From Rhodoferax sp. (lineage in GTDB: Bacteria; Pseudomonadota; Gammaproteobacteria; Burkholderiales; Burkholderiaceae_C): 13,661 nucleotides of DNA. Within the stretch, counting starts at the first letter, position 1. Each line of letters begins with the position of its first letter. Below the pieces are notes generated by a model, which did not search any database, was not told the origin of the DNA, and was given only the letters and a program-made list of their open reading frames with translations. This document shows positions 5,550-12,546 of the stretch, piece after piece. The stretch lies in contig JAIPDA010000038.1 of assembly GCA_021737905.1 (NCBI GenBank), positions 1 to 13,661 on the forward strand, in the 5' to 3' direction. Made by a program: the position numbers and the translations under genes.

Positions 5550-7250
5550 ATGAATCACCCGATCATTCCCATCGTCGTTCTGGATGACGCCGTCAAACAG
5601 CGTAAACGCCAGGCGCCCAAAGGAAGGCGGGTAGACCCTGCTGCGCTGGCCGAGGTTCAAAGCTTGCTGCGGGAAACATCACGCAAGCCGGACATGTTGA
5701 TCGAGCATCTGCACAAGATTCAGGATCGTTTCGGCCATTTGTCTGCCGCCCATCTGGCCGCGCTGGCACAAGAGATGGGCATGGCGCAGACCGAGGTGTA
5801 CGAGGTCGCCACTTTTTATCACCACTTTGATGTGGTGAAAGAAGGTCAAAGCGCACCTGCAGCACTGACGGTACGCGTGTGTGACGGCTTGTCATGCGAA
5901 ATGGCCGGGGCCAAAGACTTGTTGGGCAAGTTACCGGCACTGCTGGGGCGCGAGGTCAGAGTGATTTCAGCACCCTGCATAGGCCGCTGTGAGCAAGCAC
6001 CTGCCGCCGTGGTGGGCCAAAACCCTGTGCCAATGGCCAGCGCCGAGCTCATCGTAGCCGCCGTCCGCGCGCAAGCGATACGGCATGAGCCCGCTGGTTT
6101 TATGGATCTGGCAGCCTACCGGGCCGCCGGCGGCTATGTGCTGCTCCAGCAATGCCTTGCGGGCGAGCGGGACGTGGAATCTGTCATCAAAACATTGGAA
6201 GACGCCGGCCTGCGCGGCCTGGGCGGCGCGGGCTTTCCGGCCGGCCGGAAGTGGCGCATTGTGCGGGCAGAAACAGCCCCGCGCCTGATGGCCATCAACA
6301 TTGACGAAGGCGAGCCGGGCACTTTCAAAGACAGAACCTACCTAGAGCGCGACCCGCACCGCTTTTTAGAAGGCATGTTGATTGCAGCTTGGGCTGTCGG
6401 TATCGCCAAAATATATATTTATCTGCGCGACGAATACCACGGCTGCCGCCACATGCTTGAGGCCGAACTGGACAAACTGCGCTTAACGCCGCCCATGGCG
6501 GGCATGCCGGAGATTGAATTGCGGCGAGGCGCCGGAGCGTACATCTGCGGCGAAGAATCCGCCATGATGGAATCGATCGAAGGCAAACGCGGCTTGCCAC
6601 GGCTGCGCCCGCCTTACGTCGCGCAGGTCGGCTTGTTCGGCCGGCCAACGCTGGAACACAATTTCGAAACCCTGCACTGGGTGCGTGAACTGCTTGAAAA
6701 AGGCGGGCCATGGTTTGCCTCGCATGGCCGCCACGGCCGCAAAGGCCTGCGCTCGTTTTCGGTCTCTGGCCGTGTCAAGCAGCCCGGCGTCAAGCTCGCG
6801 CCGGCCGGCATCACGGTGCAGGAACTGATTGATGAGCATTGCGGCGGCATGCTCGACGGGCACACCCTGTACGGCTACTTGCCGGGTGGTGCCTCAGGCG
6901 GCATCTTGCCAGCCTCGTTGAACCACATCCCGCTGGACTTTGATACCTTGCAAGCCTACGGCAGCTTCATCGGCTCGGCCGCAGTGATTGTTTTATCGGA
7001 CAAAGACAGCGCCAGCGATGCTGCGCGCAACATGATGAGGTTTTTCCAGCACGAGTCCTGCGGGCAATGCACGCCTTGCCGGGTCGGCACGGCCAAGGCA
7101 GTCACGCTGATGAACAAAACCTCTTGGGACCTGGCCCTGGTGGCAGAGCTTTCGCAAGTCATGCGTGACGCCTCCATTTGCGGGCTGGGACAGGCAGCAC
7201 CCAACCCCATGGACAGCGTCGTTAAATACTTTCCGCAAGAACTCTCCTGA
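5550..7250 (+). CDS. fdh1B: NAD-dependent formate dehydrogenase, beta (diaphorase) subunit, NuoE-NuoF fusion
   Basis: The electron-output subunit of a soluble formate dehydrogenase. It takes electrons from the alpha subunit and reduces NAD+ at FMN. The 566 residues form two fused parts. A NuoE-like thioredoxin-fold domain (about 30-175) has [2Fe-2S] ligands Cys111, Cys116, Cys143 and Cys147. A NuoF-like part (about 185-566) has the FMN/NADH motifs LRGLGGAGFP (221-230), GEPGTFKDR (254-262) and GAGAYICGEES (327-337), and [4Fe-4S] ligands Cys504, Cys507, Cys510 and Cys544. In FdsGBA systems (Cupriavidus, Rhodobacter) these parts are separate genes. The fused form and size match Methylorubrum extorquens FDH1 beta (about 572), recalled from memory. 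The start codon has only a weak ribosome site, and coupling to the frc gene 48 bases upstream is plausible. The alpha subunit follows after 42 bases. Confidence 0.93.
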   Translation: MNHPIIPIVVLDDAVKQRKRQAPKGRRVDPAALAEVQSLLRETSRKPDMLIEHLHKIQDRFGHLSAAHLAALAQEMGMAQTEVYEVATFYHHFDVVKEGQSAPAALTVRVCDGLSCEMAGAKDLLGKLPALLGREVRVISAPCIGRCEQAPAAVVGQNPVPMASAELIVAAVRAQAIRHEPAGFMDLAAYRAAGGYVLLQQCLAGERDVESVIKTLEDAGLRGLGGAGFPAGRKWRIVRAETAPRLMAINIDEGEPGTFKDRTYLERDPHRFLEGMLIAAWAVGIAKIYIYLRDEYHGCRHMLEAELDKLRLTPPMAGMPEIELRRGAGAYICGEESAMMESIEGKRGLPRLRPPYVAQVGLFGRPTLEHNFETLHWVRELLEKGGPWFASHGRHGRKGLRSFSVSGRVKQPGVKLAPAGITVQELIDEHCGGMLDGHTLYGYLPGGASGGILPASLNHIPLDFDTLQAYGSFIGSAAVIVLSDKDSASDAARNMMRFFQHESCGQCTPCRVGTAKAVTLMNKTSWDLALVAELSQVMRDASICGLGQAAPNPMDSVVKYFPQELS

Positions 7251-7292
7251 GCCTCCAGTGCAGGCACTTTTTACCGGACACAAGGACTCCCC

Positions 7293-10121
7293 ATGAACGC
7301 CATGACCCGCCAGGAACACGCTGAGATGGACGCGCCCCTGAGCTTTAGCCTCAACGGCAAACAAGTGACTGCCAGTGCCAGTGAATCGATTTTGCAGGTC
7401 GCCAAGCGAGAAGGCCTGGAGATACCCCACCTTTGTTTTCGTGAAGGCATGCAAGCCGTCGGAAATTGCAGGGCCTGCATGGTCGAGATTGACGGTGAAC
7501 GGGTGCTGGCACCCTCTTGCTGCCGGGCCCCCACCGCCGGTATGAAAGTCGTCACCGACAGTGCGCGCGCTATCGCTTCACAAAAAATGGTGCTGGAACT
7601 GCTGCTGTCGGACATGCCTGAAAAAGCGTACACGCGCCACAACGAGCTGGACCAGTGGGCCGCCAAAATCGGCGTTGGCAAACCTCGTTTCGAAGCAAGG
7701 CACTCGACTCCTTCTGATTTGTCACACCCTGCCATAGCCGTCAACCTTGATGCCTGCATCCAATGCACACGCTGTCTGCGCGCCTGTCGTGATGAGCAGG
7801 TCAATGACGTCATCGGACTGGCATTTCGCGGTGAACACGCCAAGATTGTTTTTGACATGGACGACGACATGGGAGCGTCTACCTGTGTCGCCTGCGGCGA
7901 ATGCGTGCAAGCCTGCCCGACTGGCGCACTGATGCCGGCGCGTGACGCAGCGCTGAGCGTGCCCGACAAGCAAGTGGCCTCGGTCTGCCCTTTTTGTGGT
8001 GTGGGTTGCCAGCTGACCTACAACGTGAAAGATGAAAAAATTATTTTTGTCGAAGGTCGGGACGGCCCGGCCAACCATGAGCGTCTGTGCGTCAAAGGTC
8101 GCTATGGCTTTGACTATGCCCACCACCCGCAGCGACTGACCAAGCCCTTGATCCGTCGCACTGATGCGCCTAAAAACGGCGATTTCAGCATGGACCCGAA
8201 CCGAGTGCTCGATGTTTTCCGTGAAGCCAGCTGGGAAGAAGCCCTGGAGTTGGCCGGTGGCAAGCTGGCCGCCATCCGTGATCAGCATGGCCCGCAAGCA
8301 CTTGCCGGTTTCGGCTCGGCCAAAGGCAGCAATGAAGAGGCTTATTTGTTCCAGAAATTGGTGCGCACCGGTTTTGGCGGCAACAACGTAGACCACTGCA
8401 CGCGCTTGTGCCATGCCTCATCTGTGGTCGCCCTGCTTGAGGGAATAGGCTCGGGCGCCGTCTCCAACCCCGTCATGGATGTCAACAAAGCCGAGGTGAT
8501 CGTCATCATTGGCGCCAACCCGACGGTCAATCATCCGGTTGCCGCCACCTGGATCAAGAACGCCGTTAAAAATGGCAGCAAGCTGCTGGTGTTGGACCCG
8601 CGCCGCTCGGACCTCACCCGCCTGGCACACCGGCATTTGCAGTTCAAGCCAGACACAGACGTACCTTTGCTCAACGCCCTCATGAACGTCATCGTGACCG
8701 AGGGTCTGGTTGACGAGGCTTTCATCGCCAGTCGCACCATAGGCTACGAAGAGTTGCGACAGAATGTTCAAGGCTACACGCCGGAATTGATGGCACCCAT
8801 CTGCGGCATTGATGCCGACACCTTGCGCTATGTGGCCCGCCTGTATGCCACCTCCAAAAGCTCGATGATTCTCTGGGGCATGGGTGTATCGCAGCATGTG
8901 CATGGCACTGACAACGCGCGCTGCCTGATCGCGCTGTCCTTGATGACCGGCCAGATCGGCCGCCCCGGAACCGGATTGCACCCCTTGCGTGGACAAAACA
9001 ATGTACAAGGCGCATCCGATGCAGGCTTGATCCCCATGATGTTGCCTGACTACCAACACGTCTCTGACCCGGCGGTGCGCGACAAATTTGAAAAAGCCTG
9101 GAAACTGCCGGCCGGCACACTCGATGAAAAACCCGGTCTGACCGTGGTCGAGGTGATGCATGCCATTAAAAAAGGGGTGATTCGCGGCATGTATGTCCAA
9201 GGCGAAAACCCGGCCATGTCAGACCCCGATGCCAACCATGCGCGCGAGTCCCTGGCCGCGCTGGAGCATCTGGTGGTGCAAGACATCTTTTTGACAGAGA
9301 CCGCCTACCTGGCCGATGTGATCCTGCCGGCCAGCGCCTTCCCGGAAAAAGATGGCAGTTTCACCAACACCGACCGCTTGGTGCAGATGGGTCGACAGGC
9401 CATCAAACCACCCGGGGACGCCCGTCAAGACCTGTGGATCATTCAGCAAATCGGCCAGCGACTCGGTCTGGACTGGCAGTACCAGCATGTGAGCGAAGTC
9501 TTTGATGAGATGCGCCACACCATGCCAAGTATTGGCGGCATCACATGGGAACGGCTGGACCGCGAGCACGCTGTGACCTACCCCTGCATCCATGAAGGTG
9601 ACCCGGGTCAATCGGTGGTCTTCGTTGACAGTTTTCCGCGTGAGACAGGACGCGCACGCTTTGTGCCTGCCGACATCATTCCGGCCAACGAGCGTCCCGA
9701 CACCGATTACCCCATGGTCTTGATCACAGGCCGGCAACTCGAACACTGGCACACCGGCAGCATGACGCGCCGCGCCACTGTGCTGGACGCTATTGAACCC
9801 GACCCGGTTGCCCTGGTTCATCCGCTGGACCTTGCAGACATGGGCGGCAAACCCGGCGATCTGGTGACGATTGAGTCCAGGCGCGGCTCAGTCTCTCTTT
9901 ATGCCCGAGCAGATGAGAGCTCTCCGCGCGGCGCTGTGTTCGTGCCTTTTTGCTATTACGAAGCAGCGATCAACAAACTCACCAACGCTGCGCTGGACCC
10001 TTTTGCAAAAATTCCAGAGTTCAAATATTGCGCTATTCGAGTCTCATTAGGCGGACAAGCGCCGGTTCAAAGCAGCTACGGCGGCGGGCAGGCACTGGTC
10101 AATTCCATGGCCAGCGTATGA
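7293..10121 (+). CDS. fdh1A: NAD-dependent formate dehydrogenase, alpha (catalytic, Mo/W-bis-MGD) subunit
   Basis: Oxidises formate to CO2 and passes electrons to the beta subunit. 942 residues. N-terminal ferredoxin domain with [2Fe-2S] ligands Cys48, Cys59, Cys62 and Cys76 (or 77). Then two [4Fe-4S] motifs: Cys155/158/161/165 in CIQCTRCLRAC and Cys198/201/204/208 in CVACGECVQAC. The catalytic domain opens with a [4Fe-4S] site (Cys232, Cys235, Cys239, Cys266). The metal ligand is Cys373 followed by His374 in HCTRLCHASS, a Cys and not selenocysteine enzyme. HPLRGQNNVQGASDAG and a molydopterin-binding C-terminal part (about 810-930) complete it. The match to M. extorquens FDH1 alpha is strong along the length; whether the metal is W or Mo cannot be read from sequence. 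No twin-arginine signal, so cytoplasmic. An AAGGA site precedes the ATG. FdhD-type and cofactor genes are not in the window. Confidence 0.95.
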   Translation: MNAMTRQEHAEMDAPLSFSLNGKQVTASASESILQVAKREGLEIPHLCFREGMQAVGNCRACMVEIDGERVLAPSCCRAPTAGMKVVTDSARAIASQKMVLELLLSDMPEKAYTRHNELDQWAAKIGVGKPRFEARHSTPSDLSHPAIAVNLDACIQCTRCLRACRDEQVNDVIGLAFRGEHAKIVFDMDDDMGASTCVACGECVQACPTGALMPARDAALSVPDKQVASVCPFCGVGCQLTYNVKDEKIIFVEGRDGPANHERLCVKGRYGFDYAHHPQRLTKPLIRRTDAPKNGDFSMDPNRVLDVFREASWEEALELAGGKLAAIRDQHGPQALAGFGSAKGSNEEAYLFQKLVRTGFGGNNVDHCTRLCHASSVVALLEGIGSGAVSNPVMDVNKAEVIVIIGANPTVNHPVAATWIKNAVKNGSKLLVLDPRRSDLTRLAHRHLQFKPDTDVPLLNALMNVIVTEGLVDEAFIASRTIGYEELRQNVQGYTPELMAPICGIDADTLRYVARLYATSKSSMILWGMGVSQHVHGTDNARCLIALSLMTGQIGRPGTGLHPLRGQNNVQGASDAGLIPMMLPDYQHVSDPAVRDKFEKAWKLPAGTLDEKPGLTVVEVMHAIKKGVIRGMYVQGENPAMSDPDANHARESLAALEHLVVQDIFLTETAYLADVILPASAFPEKDGSFTNTDRLVQMGRQAIKPPGDARQDLWIIQQIGQRLGLDWQYQHVSEVFDEMRHTMPSIGGITWERLDREHAVTYPCIHEGDPGQSVVFVDSFPRETGRARFVPADIIPANERPDTDYPMVLITGRQLEHWHTGSMTRRATVLDAIEPDPVALVHPLDLADMGGKPGDLVTIESRRGSVSLYARADESSPRGAVFVPFCYYEAAINKLTNAALDPFAKIPEFKYCAIRVSLGGQAPVQSSYGGGQALVNSMASV

Positions 10122-10167
10122 GTTTTTGTGCTTTATTTTGCTTTTCAGAGGCAAAACTGCAAAAAAA

Positions 10168-10254
10168 CCAATGAAAAAATGCAATTTCCCTGTGAAAAAG
10201 CTGTTTTCTCCAGTAGCATCCGCTTTGCCAATGAGAACTAGTTAATTTCATTGG
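10168..10254. repeat. Three copies of CCAATGA upstream of the SWIB gene, two forming an inverted repeat
   Basis: CCAATGA occurs at 10168-10174 and 10228-10234 in the plus direction, and inverted (TCATTGG) at 10248-10254. The last two are 7-base arms around a 13-base centre that itself contains the palindrome AACTAGTT. The inverted pair ends 32 bases before the SWIB start codon, a fitting place for an operator. Regulatory use is inferred; the repeat units are short. Confidence 0.45.
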
Positions 10255-10270
10255 TGATTAATCAACTTCT

Positions 10271-10277
10271 AGAAGGA
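10271..10277 (+). promoter_or_regulatory. Ribosome binding site of the SWIB gene
   Basis: AGAAGGA lies 9 bases before the ATG at 10287. It supports that ATG over the in-frame TTG at 10251, which lies inside an inverted-repeat arm and would add 12 residues unrelated to the lysine-rich tail. Confidence 0.75.
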
Positions 10278-10286
10278 AAATCAATC

Positions 10287-10742
10287 ATGGCAACTGCAAA
10301 AAAAGCACCGGCAAAAAAAGCGCCAGCAAAAAAGGCTGCTCCGGCAAAAAAAGTAGCTGCGAAGAAAGCAGCTCCAGCAAAGAAAGCAGCACCTGCTAAA
10401 AAGGCCGCTGCTAAAAAGGCACCTGCCAAAAAAGTAGCTGCGAAAAAAGCACCTGCTAAAAAGGCCGCTGTCAAAAAGGCTCCTGCGAAAAAGCGCACGC
10501 CCAATGCAGCGTTCATGAAGCCACTGACCCTGAGCGCAGCTCTGGCAGCCGTGGTGGGCGACAAGCCTTTGCCACGCACTGAAATTGTCAGCAAACTCTG
10601 GGTTTACATCAAAGCCAAAGGTCTGCAGGACAAAGTCAACAAGCGCATGATCAATGCGGACGACAAGCTCAAGGCTGTGTTCGGCAAGGCCCAAGTCTCG
10701 ATGTTCGAGATGGCTGGCCTGATCGGTAAGCACGTCAAATAA
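10287..10742 (+). CDS. SWIB/MDM2-domain protein with histone-H1-like lysine/alanine tail
   Basis: A 151-residue, very basic protein in two parts. Residues about 4-70 are a low-complexity tail of repeated AKKAPAKK/AKKVAAKK units, like the tails of bacterial H1-like proteins, which bind DNA without strong sequence preference. Residues about 77-151 (MKPLTLSAALAAVVG at the start, PRTEIVSKLWVYIKAKGLQD in the middle, MFEMAGLIGKHVK at the end) form a SWIB domain, a fold best known from eukaryotic chromatin-remodelling subunits and also found in chlamydiae and many betaproteobacteria. A nucleoid-associated or topology-related role is likely from composition, but the bacterial function is poorly known. 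The gene has its own ribosome site and terminator, so it is probably a single-gene unit unrelated to oxalate use. Confidence 0.9.
   Translation: MATAKKAPAKKAPAKKAAPAKKVAAKKAAPAKKAAPAKKAAAKKAPAKKVAAKKAPAKKAAVKKAPAKKRTPNAAFMKPLTLSAALAAVVGDKPLPRTEIVSKLWVYIKAKGLQDKVNKRMINADDKLKAVFGKAQVSMFEMAGLIGKHVK
10293..10497 (+). repeat. Degenerate tandem repeat encoding the lysine/alanine tail
   Basis: Short units of the form GCA/GCT-AAA-AAA/AAG-GC(N)-CC(N)-GC(N) recur about a dozen times, with several A-runs of 6-7 bases. Codons for the same amino acids vary between units, so the repeat is old or under selection at protein level, not a fresh expansion. Such tracts can change length between strains. Confidence 0.75.
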
Positions 10743-10761
10743 TCAGCCCCCGCTGATCATG

Positions 10762-10791
10762 AAAAAGGCCGGTTTTTAACCGGCCTTTTTT
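10762..10791. terminator. Bidirectional intrinsic terminator between the SWIB gene and the ThDP-enzyme gene
   Basis: GGCCGGTT (10767-10774) pairs with AACCGGCC (10778-10785) around a TTT loop. Five A residues lie on the left (10762-10766) and six T residues on the right (10786-10791). It can thus end the plus-strand SWIB transcript (stop at 10742) and, read the other way, the minus-strand transcript whose last stop codon ends at 10817. Confidence 0.93.
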
Positions 10792-10816
10792 GTCAATAAA
10801 CAAGGGGTGCCGGATC

Positions 10817-12511
10817 TCAGGTCCGGGCGGCTTTGGCGTTTTGTGTGATGGCCGATAAAGTGCCACGCGTGGTGATCACCTCAGGGTCCAGCATCACCTC
10901 AATCACAGTTCCCTGCGAGCGCGACAGCGCCGCCAGCAGCTCAGCCTCAAACTCGGCGGTTCGGGTGATTCGCACACCGGCATAGCCGTAAGCGCGGGCC
11001 AGCGCCGCAAAGTCCGGATTTTTCAGGCCTGAGCCGCTTTCGTGCTCAGGATAAGCGCGCTCCTGGTGCATGCGGATGGTGCCGTACATGCCGTTGTTGA
11101 GCAAAACAATGATGCTTTTGGCGCCGTGCTGCACAGCCGTGGCCAACTCCTGGCCGTTCATTAAAAAATCGCCGTCACCAGCCATGGTCAAAGCCAAGCG
11201 CCCGGTGGTGATGGCCGCAGCAATACCGGCAGGCACACCATAGCCCATAGCCCCCACGGTGGGTGCCAGCTGTGTTTTATGTCCCTTGACCAGGCCGTGG
11301 TGCTTAAAAAAGCGATGCACCCAGCTGGCGAAGTTGCCGGCACCATTGGTTAGCACGGCATCTTCAGGCAAATGCTTTTGCAGCAAGCCGACGATGGCCG
11401 GCATGTCAATTTCACCGGGCAGGGCTTGCGGCACCAGATTGCCCAGGTAGTCGGCGTTGGCTGAAGCGCTCCACGCCTCCCAGGGCACCGAGACCGGGGC
11501 GCTGAGCACCTCCAGCGAGCGAGCCGCAGCATTCATGGTGGCGTTGATGGCTAGGTCGGCCTGGAACACGCGGTTGAGCTCTTCCGCACTGGCATGAATA
11601 TGCACCAGCTTTTGCTGCGGACGCGGTGCCTCGATCAGCGTGTAGTTGCCGGTGGTCATTTCGCCCAAACGCGGGCCGATGGCAAGGATCAGGTCGCTGG
11701 CCTTAACGCGGGCAGCCAGCTTAGGGTTCAGACCGATGCCGACATCCCCGGCGTACAGCGGGTGGTGGTTGTCAAAGGTGTCTTGAAAACGGAAAGCATT
11801 GCCGACCGGCAGGCGCCAGTTTTCGGCAAAGCGCTGCAGCGCTTGGGCAGACTGCGGCGTCCAGCCGCCACCGCCGGCAATCACCAGCGGGCGCTGGGAA
11901 GCCAGCAGCATTTCGCGCAGCGTGCGCAAGGAACCCGGGTCGCTCCATGCCTGGACGGCTTCAACGCGCGGCAGCGCCTGCGCGGCGGTCATCTGGGTGA
12001 GCATGTCTTCAGGCAAAACCAGCACCACCGGCCCGGGCCGCCCGTTCATGGCCGTGGCAAAGGCGCGGGCCATGTACTCCGGAATTCGATCGGCGTCATC
12101 TATACGCTCCACTCGCTTGGCAAAGCCCTTGGTGCTGGGTCCGAAGAAACTGGCGTAATCGACTTCCTGAAAGGCCTCACGGTCCCTGCAGTCACTGGCG
12201 ACATCGCCCACCAGCAGGACCATGGGTGTGGAGTCCTGGAAGGCCGTGTGCACGCCGATCGAGGCATTGGTGGCCCCTGGGCCGCGGGTCACCATGCAAA
12301 CGCCAGGGCGACCGGTCAGTTTGCCGTGGGCCTCGGCCATGAAGGCAGCACCACCTTCTTGGCGGCAGGTCACAAATTCGATTTGCCCGCGCCGGGCGTG
12401 CATGCCGTCCAGCACGGCCAGATAGCTCTCGCCCGGAACGCCAAAGGCATGGGTCACGCCCTGGGCTATAAGGCAGTCAACAAGAAGATGGCCGGCAATT
12501 TGAGTTTTCAT
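10817..12511 (-). CDS. Thiamine-diphosphate-dependent enzyme, acetolactate-synthase-like
   Basis: 564 residues with the three-domain layout of the acetolactate synthase/pyruvate oxidase family. Seen: FGVPGESYLAVLDG near the N-terminus; the ThDP-activating Glu52 in CRQEGGAAFMAE; RGPGATNA at 76-83; a middle domain with VIAGGGGW (about 210-217); and the C-terminal metal/ThDP motif MAGDGDFLMNGQE (443-455) with LNNGMYGT (471-478). The substrate cannot be named. It is not the Oxc type, since it lacks the GDYEEMDQ loop and the ESGRI tail, and Glu52 argues against glyoxylate carboligase, which has Val there. No small regulatory subunit gene is next to it, so classical branched-chain synthesis is doubtful. 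The start at 12511 (MKTQIAGHLL) is chosen because the extra upstream residues would overlap the MFS gene and lack family likeness. It lies 35 bases after the MFS stop, so co-transcription is likely. Confidence 0.87.
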   Translation of the reverse strand: MKTQIAGHLLVDCLIAQGVTHAFGVPGESYLAVLDGMHARRGQIEFVTCRQEGGAAFMAEAHGKLTGRPGVCMVTRGPGATNASIGVHTAFQDSTPMVLLVGDVASDCRDREAFQEVDYASFFGPSTKGFAKRVERIDDADRIPEYMARAFATAMNGRPGPVVLVLPEDMLTQMTAAQALPRVEAVQAWSDPGSLRTLREMLLASQRPLVIAGGGGWTPQSAQALQRFAENWRLPVGNAFRFQDTFDNHHPLYAGDVGIGLNPKLAARVKASDLILAIGPRLGEMTTGNYTLIEAPRPQQKLVHIHASAEELNRVFQADLAINATMNAAARSLEVLSAPVSVPWEAWSASANADYLGNLVPQALPGEIDMPAIVGLLQKHLPEDAVLTNGAGNFASWVHRFFKHHGLVKGHKTQLAPTVGAMGYGVPAGIAAAITTGRLALTMAGDGDFLMNGQELATAVQHGAKSIIVLLNNGMYGTIRMHQERAYPEHESGSGLKNPDFAALARAYGYAGVRITRTAEFEAELLAALSRSQGTVIEVMLDPEVITTRGTLSAITQNAKAART

Positions 12512-12546
12512 GGCCGATATTGTGCCGCCGTCAAAGGCACTTGGGT

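Larger units (their letters stand above)
10122..10286. other. AT-rich intergenic region between fdh1A and the SWIB gene
   Basis: This 165-base gap is visibly poorer in G and C than its neighbours. It holds an imperfect hairpin right after fdh1A (inner arms TTTTGC 10136-10141 and GCAAAA 10151-10156) with no T-run after it, so no convincing intrinsic terminator for the formate dehydrogenase transcript is seen. It also holds the CCAATGA repeats listed separately, the 8-base palindrome AACTAGTT (10236-10243) and the 10-base palindrome TGATTAATCA (10255-10264). The SWIB promoter should lie here, but no box pair is good enough to name. Confidence 0.6.

Noticed and set aside
10122..10170. Intrinsic terminator after fdh1A
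   Set aside because: The hairpin is AT-rich and imperfect, and is followed by A residues and not a T-run, so it does not meet the usual pattern on the plus strand.
10251..10286. TTG at 10251 as the start of the SWIB protein
   Set aside because: It lies inside an inverted-repeat arm, and the ATG at 10287 has a good AGAAGGA site and begins the lysine-rich tail directly.
10817..12511. Glyoxylate carboligase or a second oxalyl-CoA decarboxylase, tempting because of the oxalate context
   Set aside because: Glu52 is present where glyoxylate carboligase has Val, and the Oxc loop (GDYEEMDQ) and tail (ESGRI) are absent.
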